From Bin87 sp965217175 (GTDB taxonomy: Bacteria; Chloroflexota; Dehalococcoidia; Lucifugimonadales; UBA3495): a stretch of 64,000 bases of DNA. This document shows, piece after piece, positions 59,445 through 64,000 of the stretch; position 1 is the stretch's first letter, and each line of letters begins with the position of its first letter. A program made the position numbers and the translations under genes. The stretch lies in assembly GCA_965217175.1 (NCBI GenBank), contig OZ244251.1:2294001-2358000 (forward strand). Reading direction: 5' to 3'. A model generated the notes under the pieces. That model ran no database searches. It was not told the DNA's origin and worked only from the letters and a program-made list of their open reading frames with translations.

Positions 59445-60538
59445 CCGCGATGGGATACCGGTTGCGCCAGGGGTAAGGACGGGTCGACATCGAGAGACAG
59501 GTCAGCGACCTGCCCACGCTGGTATTGATAGAAGGCGCCGGCGGCGATCATGGCTCCGTTGTCGGTGCACAGGATGGGCGGCGGGATGATAACGGGCAGC
59601 GATGAATCGGAGCGTATCCGTTGCCGCAGCCTGGAGTTGGCCGTTACCCCCCCACCTAGAACCAAACCCCGGGCTTTGTATCTGGCGCCCACGTCAATCA
59701 GCTTGGCGACCATGACCTCAACCAAAGATTCCTGAAACTCGGCGGCCAGGGCCGACACCAACCGGTCAGCGTCGGGGTCCGGAGCATCGGCGGGAGGATA
59801 CAGGCCGAGGTTTTGGGCCCGGTGTAGCAACGCGGTTTTGACTCCGCTGAAGCTGAAATCCAGAGTGTTACGCATCCAGGCCCGCGGAAGGGCTGCCGAC
59901 GCCATGGCGTAACGGTCGTCGTGGGCGTGGTCTGCGTCGGCAAATGCCGAAAAACGCTCGGCAACGCGCTGGATTTCCGGTCCGCCGGGAAATCCCAGGC
60001 CGAGAACCCGAGCCGCCTTGTCGAATGCTTCGCCAGCGGCGTCGTCGCGGGTGCGGCCCACCAGCCTGTAATCGCCGTGGCCCTCCATAAGGATGAGGTC
60101 GGTATGCCCTCCCGACGCCACCAGGATTGCCAGCGGGAATCCTGGTTCCTCGGTGGGAGCGGGGCCGTCGTCGGAAATCCAAGCGGCATAAATGTGCCCC
60201 TCGAGGTGGTTGATGCCCAGGAGCGGGACACCCAGCGTAAGGGATATAGCTTTGGCGGTATTGACACCGCTGATCAAGGCACCGGCCAGCCCCGGGCCGT
60301 GGGTCACAGCAACGGCGTCGATCTCGTTGAGGGTGACACCGGCGTCGAACAACGCCCTTTCCAGGGTGGGTTGCATGTCCCGGATGTGCTGCCGGGAAGC
60401 GAGTTCGGGAACCACGCCGCCATGGGGAGCGTGCAGGATCGCTTGAGACGCGATGACATTGGCACGTAGCCGCCGGCCGTCCTCAACGACGCCCACGGCG
60501 GTTTCATCACACGAGGTTTCGATGCCAAGAATGAGCAT
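59441..60538 (-). CDS. tsaD: tRNA threonylcarbamoyladenosine transferase TsaD
   Basis: 365 residues of the Kae1/Gcp family; transfers threonylcarbamoyl to A37 of tRNAs. Seen: LGIETSCDETAVGVVEDG, VTHGPGLAGALISGVNTAK, metal-binding GINHLEGHIYA, LVASGGHTDLI, RTRDDAAGEAFDKAARVLGLGFPGGPEI, FSFSGVKTALL, VLGGGVTANSRLRQR. Length is slightly longer than usual. A family hallmark in all bacteria, and the key motifs are complete. Confidence 0.97.
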   Translation of the reverse strand: MLILGIETSCDETAVGVVEDGRRLRANVIASQAILHAPHGGVVPELASRQHIRDMQPTLERALFDAGVTLNEIDAVAVTHGPGLAGALISGVNTAKAISLTLGVPLLGINHLEGHIYAAWISDDGPAPTEEPGFPLAILVASGGHTDLILMEGHGDYRLVGRTRDDAAGEAFDKAARVLGLGFPGGPEIQRVAERFSAFADADHAHDDRYAMASAALPRAWMRNTLDFSFSGVKTALLHRAQNLGLYPPADAPDPDADRLVSALAAEFQESLVEVMVAKLIDVGARYKARGLVLGGGVTANSRLRQRIRSDSSLPVIIPPPILCTDNGAMIAAGAFYQYQRGQVADLSLDVDPSLPLAQPVSHRG

Positions 60539-60755
60539 TTTCTGTTGGAGCAGGGTCAGTTGTTCGGGAACACATCAAGGCGGACCTTTGAGAATCGCGC
60601 CGTAGTCGGCGTCTCATATTATGGTGAACGCGAAGGCTCGTCAACTTTACGATACGCAACTGCAGTGATATTCTTTTTGGAAATAATGAACATCTATGAG
60701 GGGCGTTTCAGGTCGATTCAAACGCCCAATAGCGAAGAGGAGGTACCTCGCCCCG

Positions 60756-62135
60756 ATGCTGGACATCTCGCCCGATGGTTTATCCAATTGGCCAATTCTG
60801 CTGCAAGTAGGAAATATCGAAAATGGATTCGTTCTGCCGCTGGGCCTGCAATTATCGTTGCTGATCATCAGCTTCGTTGGGGTCGCGTTCTTCACCAGCG
60901 CGGAGGCGGCGCTAATCGCGGTAAACAAGATTCGGGTGCGTTACCTTGCCGAGCAGGGCAACTCTGCGGCCCGGGCAGTAGATCGGGTATTGAGTCAGCA
61001 CGAGAAATTCTTCGCGACCATCCTGCTGAGCCAAAACGCCTTTACCATATTTGCCACGGCGATCGGTACGGCGTTGGCCGCAGAGATGCTCAATCACTCC
61101 GGGTACGCAGCGTTGATTACTTCGGCGATAATGACGGTGGTGATATCAATCTTTGGGGAGATTACGCCCAAAACGTTAGCCGCCACGTATTCTGAGCGAT
61201 GGTCGCTGATCGCCGCCCGACCCGTAGGGTGGATGATGACGTTGTCGACGCCGTTTATCTACTTTTTCACCGTGGCGCCTCGACTGATCTACAAGCTGCT
61301 GGGCACGAATACGGGAGGTTGGCAAACCACCTTCACAGAAGGCGAACTGCTCATGATGATCGACCTGTCTCGTCAGCAGGGCGAGGTGGAATCTGAGGAG
61401 GCTCAGCGGTTGCAACGTGTGTTTCACTTTCGCGACCGGCGGTTGAGCGAGATAATGACACCGCGCACGGAAATTGTCTGGCTTGCCAAGGGCACCACGC
61501 TGGCGGATTTTCTATCCCTTTACGCTGAGCACAGCCATACCCGGTTTCCGGTTTTTGAGGGAACTCAAGAGACGGTGCTGGGAGTGCTTTCCAACAAGGA
61601 AGTATTGATCGCCCAAAGCAAGGGGCAAATTGGGCTGGATGATTCGGTAACGGAAACCATGCGCGACGTCGATTTCATCCCGGAAACGGTTACCGTCTCG
61701 GACGCGTTCGACGCCATGCAGGAGAAACGCCTGTCGATGATGATGGTGATCAACGAATACGGAGGAATTGCGGGGTTGGTAACCCTGAAGCAGCTGATCG
61801 GCGTGATAGTCGGAACGATGGTTGACGACGACCCGCCATCGGAAGGGGCGGATAGCAGCGTAGCCAAACTGGATGACGGTTCTTACCTGCTGGACGGCGG
61901 GATGACTATTATCGAGATCAACGACCGGTTGCATGATGATGGCATCGCGCTCCCTGAGGGTGAATACCACACGGTGGCCGGGCTCGTGTTGTTCCTGCAA
62001 GGTGAGATACCGGACCAGGATGACGTGGTGCGCACTAGAGAGTTGGCGATAACCGTTACCAATATGGTTGGCGCGCGAATCGACCAGGTGCGCCTGGAGA
62101 AGGTTCGGGAACCCCGGGGGGCGGAGACGGCATGA
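60756..62135 (+). CDS. CNNM/CBS/CorC_HlyC-domain membrane protein
   Basis: 459 residues from ATG 60756 with GGAGGT about 11 nt upstream. N-terminal CNNM (DUF21) domain with 3-4 membrane segments (about 30-180), including SFVGVAFFTSAEAALIAVNKIRV and the FGEITPKTLAATYSERW motif, then two CBS domains (MTPRTEIVWL and MRDVDFIPETVTVSD) and a C-terminal CorC_HlyC domain (LDDGSYLLDGGMTIIEINDRLHD). These proteins take part in magnesium or cobalt handling. Its stop overlaps the phosphatase start (ATGA). Confidence 0.93.
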   Translation: MLDISPDGLSNWPILLQVGNIENGFVLPLGLQLSLLIISFVGVAFFTSAEAALIAVNKIRVRYLAEQGNSAARAVDRVLSQHEKFFATILLSQNAFTIFATAIGTALAAEMLNHSGYAALITSAIMTVVISIFGEITPKTLAATYSERWSLIAARPVGWMMTLSTPFIYFFTVAPRLIYKLLGTNTGGWQTTFTEGELLMMIDLSRQQGEVESEEAQRLQRVFHFRDRRLSEIMTPRTEIVWLAKGTTLADFLSLYAEHSHTRFPVFEGTQETVLGVLSNKEVLIAQSKGQIGLDDSVTETMRDVDFIPETVTVSDAFDAMQEKRLSMMMVINEYGGIAGLVTLKQLIGVIVGTMVDDDPPSEGADSSVAKLDDGSYLLDGGMTIIEINDRLHDDGIALPEGEYHTVAGLVLFLQGEIPDQDDVVRTRELAITVTNMVGARIDQVRLEKVREPRGAETA

Positions 62136-62758
62136 GATTGCTGCTGGTGCGCCACGGCGAAACCGATGTCAATGCGGACGGACGGCTGCAAGGTACAACG
62201 GATTCCCTGCTGACTGCCAAAGGAGACCGACAAGCCAGTGACGTGGCAATCGCCAGCCTGACCTGGGATCTGTCGGCGATCTACTCCAGTCCCCTGAAGC
62301 GGGCCAGGTGGGTGGCCAATAAGATGGCGGACCTAACCGGTCTGCGTGTCGTCGAAGAACCGCGACTGATGGAAATGAACATGGGCGAGCTGGAGGGAGT
62401 AACCATACAGGTGATGCGGGACGACTGGCCTGCTTTGTACAGCGGTTGGAGGGAGGACGCCAGCAGCGTGACCATGCCCAACGGGGAGTCGTTGGGAGAC
62501 GTTCAGAAACGGGCGATGGCGGCGCTGGATGAGATGGATGCCGCCCACCCGGGTGATGAAACCGTGGTGGCGGTTACGCATAACTTCACGATACGGTGCA
62601 TAGTTGCGGCGGTGATCGGACTGCCCCTGGCCAACATCAACCACATGGACCTGGCGTTGGGCAGCCGTACGGCGATCAACTTCGGCCCCAGGGGTAGGCG
62701 GTTGGTCAGCTACAACGCGGTGGATCACCTGTCGGCGTCGAACCGGACGCCTTACTGA
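62132..62758 (+). CDS. Histidine phosphatase family protein
   Basis: 208 residues of the phosphoglycerate mutase-like branch 1. Phosphoacceptor His in RHGETDVNADGRLQG, then YSSPLKRARWVANKMA, RLMEMNMGELEG, and second catalytic His in VAVTHNFTIRC. Substrate not known; alpha-ribazole phosphatase and phosphosugar phosphatases share this fold. Overlaps the CNNM gene by 4 nt and is 3 nt from tilS, so the three are coupled. Confidence 0.92.
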   Translation: MRLLLVRHGETDVNADGRLQGTTDSLLTAKGDRQASDVAIASLTWDLSAIYSSPLKRARWVANKMADLTGLRVVEEPRLMEMNMGELEGVTIQVMRDDWPALYSGWREDASSVTMPNGESLGDVQKRAMAALDEMDAAHPGDETVVAVTHNFTIRCIVAAVIGLPLANINHMDLALGSRTAINFGPRGRRLVSYNAVDHLSASNRTPY

Positions 62759-62761
62759 AGG

Positions 62762-64000
62762 ATGGGTCGATTGGGCAATCGTGAGGTGAGCGCGGGCGTC
62801 TCGTCAGTAGTGCGAAAGGTGGATGTTGCGGTGCGCGAGGGCGTAATCCGAGCCGGGATCGGCGCCGACGACGTGGTGGTCGCCGCAGTCTCCGGCGGGC
62901 CCGACTCCTCGACCATGCTCACGTCGCTGGACGCTGCGGCTCGAAAGGTGGGGTTCCGGTTGCATGTGGCTCACCTCATTCACGACTTTCGCGGCCCGGA
63001 TTCCCAGGAGGATGCGGCTTTCGTATCCCGGTTATCGGCGCAACTGGGCAGGGAATGCACGGTGGAAGAGGAAATCATCGGTGAATATGATCCTGATGAT
63101 GGCGTGCGGGCATTTGAACAAACTGCCCGAGACCAGCGCTACGGGTTTCTGGCCAAACTCGCTGATTCAGTGGGCGCAAAGACGGTGGCGGTGGGCCATA
63201 CCGCAGACGACCAGGCGGAAACGGTGTTGCTCCATATTGCGCGCGGCAGCGGTTTGCACGGAGCCCGAGGGATGAGGGAACTTGCCGCGTGGCCGTACCC
63301 GAACGCCACATCGGCGAGGGTGTGGCGGCCGTTGTTGTCGCTAACTCGGAAGGACACAATCGCTTATTGCCGTGACATGGGTACTGATTATCGGGACGAC
63401 GTTACCAATTACATGCGGGATTTCGCCAGGAACCGGGTGAGGCTGGATTTGATGCCGGCGATAAGGGAGAACCTGAACCCGCAGGTGTCGGGGGCACTGG
63501 TGAGACTGGCACGCACCGCCGACACACAGCTGGAGTATCTGGAGGGTCAGATAGATGCTCTTTGGCCCGAATTGGTTGATGCCCCTGGAACTGGCGCTGA
63601 AACTACCGTCGACGCGCGCGCGCGCAGATACTCCGCCGGGGTGGTGAGGTTGAATCGTGATGTCCTGAGGTCAGTTCACGACGCGCTGCGGCCGCTGATA
63701 TTTCGGAGGGCATGGGGGCAAGTGAGCGGCGACTCCCGAAGATTGACGGAGCAACATCTGTCTGCGATGTCCGCAATATCGGTCGCCAATACATCGGGAA
63801 GATCCATCGACCTGCCGAACGGGATCACGTTAACGACGGAACGCCGCTGGGCGGTTTTGTCCAAAGTGGAAGAGTCGCGCTGCCCCTATCCGTCTCTGAG
63901 GGGTGAATTTCGCCTGGCGTTGCCGGGAGGACCGGTGGCTATCGCCGTTACCAAACGGGACGGATGGGAAATTACAACCGAGTCCAAACGGCTGACTCAC
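62762..64000 (+). CDS. tilS: tRNA(Ile)-lysidine synthase, cut by the window edge
   Basis: The frame is open from ATG 62762 to the end of the window (413 codons so far). PP-loop SGGPDSSTM at about 45-53, then AHLIHDFRGPDSQEDAAF (HxxHxxR-type), EQTARDQRYGFL, VGHTADDQAETVL, GLHGARGM and YRDDVTNYMRDFARNRVRLDLMP. It makes lysidine at the wobble base of tRNA-Ile (CAU). The later domains seem present but the C-terminus is off the edge. RBS GAAGG is close to the ATG. Confidence 0.93.
   Translation, partial: MGRLGNREVSAGVSSVVRKVDVAVREGVIRAGIGADDVVVAAVSGGPDSSTMLTSLDAAARKVGFRLHVAHLIHDFRGPDSQEDAAFVSRLSAQLGRECTVEEEIIGEYDPDDGVRAFEQTARDQRYGFLAKLADSVGAKTVAVGHTADDQAETVLLHIARGSGLHGARGMRELAAWPYPNATSARVWRPLLSLTRKDTIAYCRDMGTDYRDDVTNYMRDFARNRVRLDLMPAIRENLNPQVSGALVRLARTADTQLEYLEGQIDALWPELVDAPGTGAETTVDARARRYSAGVVRLNRDVLRSVHDALRPLIFRRAWGQVSGDSRRLTEQHLSAMSAISVANTSGRSIDLPNGITLTTERRWAVLSKVEESRCPYPSLRGEFRLALPGGPVAIAVTKRDGWEITTESKRLTH

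Overview
The window looks like a piece of a chromosome from a Chloroflexota bacterium, probably class Dehalococcoidia (SAR202-like or a relative). This is inferred from gene content and protein character, not from a marker tree: there is no rRNA. Supporting signs are an EF-P with an atypical loop, a GroEL without a Gly/Met-rich tail, a Gram-positive-type T-box leader, the dprA-topA-xerC order, and many acyl-CoA enzymes, CaiB-type CoA-transferases and acyl-CoA dehydrogenases. Genes are dense, many starts are GTG or TTG, ATGA-type overlaps are common, and there are no tRNA, rRNA or CRISPR loci.

Layout. 1-5.6 kb (minus): dprA-topA-xerC-aroQ-efp, a DNA-processing and housekeeping run cut by the left edge. 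5.7-14.9 kb: single enzymes (GMC oxidoreductase, SMP-30, SDR), a DM13 membrane protein, a SirB1-type protein, a CopD-like membrane protein next to a small YedY-like molybdopterin protein, and a soluble histidine kinase/response regulator pair. 14.9-17.3 kb: fmdB-type zinc ribbon, groES and groEL with promoter and terminator. 17.4-21.5 kb: an MFS transporter and RidA, then thiG-thiE-thiS plus a small gene on the minus strand, under a TPP riboswitch with its own terminator. 21.57-23.05 kb: an intact single-ORF IS66-family element with 13-bp end repeats and a perfect 8-bp target duplication. 23.3-36.6 kb: an acyl-CoA region containing an unusual duplicated and fused 3-oxoacid CoA-transferase set, two enoyl-CoA hydratases, a PHP protein, an acyl-CoA ligase, a ketopantoate-reductase-like protein, a ThDP enzyme and two CaiB-type CoA-transferases. 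36.6-49 kb: leuCD, an M1 aminopeptidase, a methionine synthase split into two proteins, and Ppx/GppA followed by two thymidylate-kinase-like proteins. 49-53.2 kb: a pair of acyl-CoA dehydrogenases and a D-aminoacylase-type hydrolase. 53.2-56 kb: a promoter and a roughly 400-nt highly structured leader in front of panD and two SAM-dependent methyltransferases. 56-64 kb: an HTH protein, ilvB under a T-box, a membrane protein, tsaD, a CNNM/CBS protein, a histidine phosphatase and tilS, which runs off the right edge.

The points most worth a second look are: the panD-methyltransferase-methyltransferase operon, which could make a methylated beta-alanine, with its structured leader; the A'/B'-A/B CoA-transferase set, where one A-B pair looks catalytically dead; a dispersed palindromic REP-like repeat with three copies; an EF-P without the modifiable loop lysine; and a thymidylate-kinase-like protein whose Walker A lysine is arginine.
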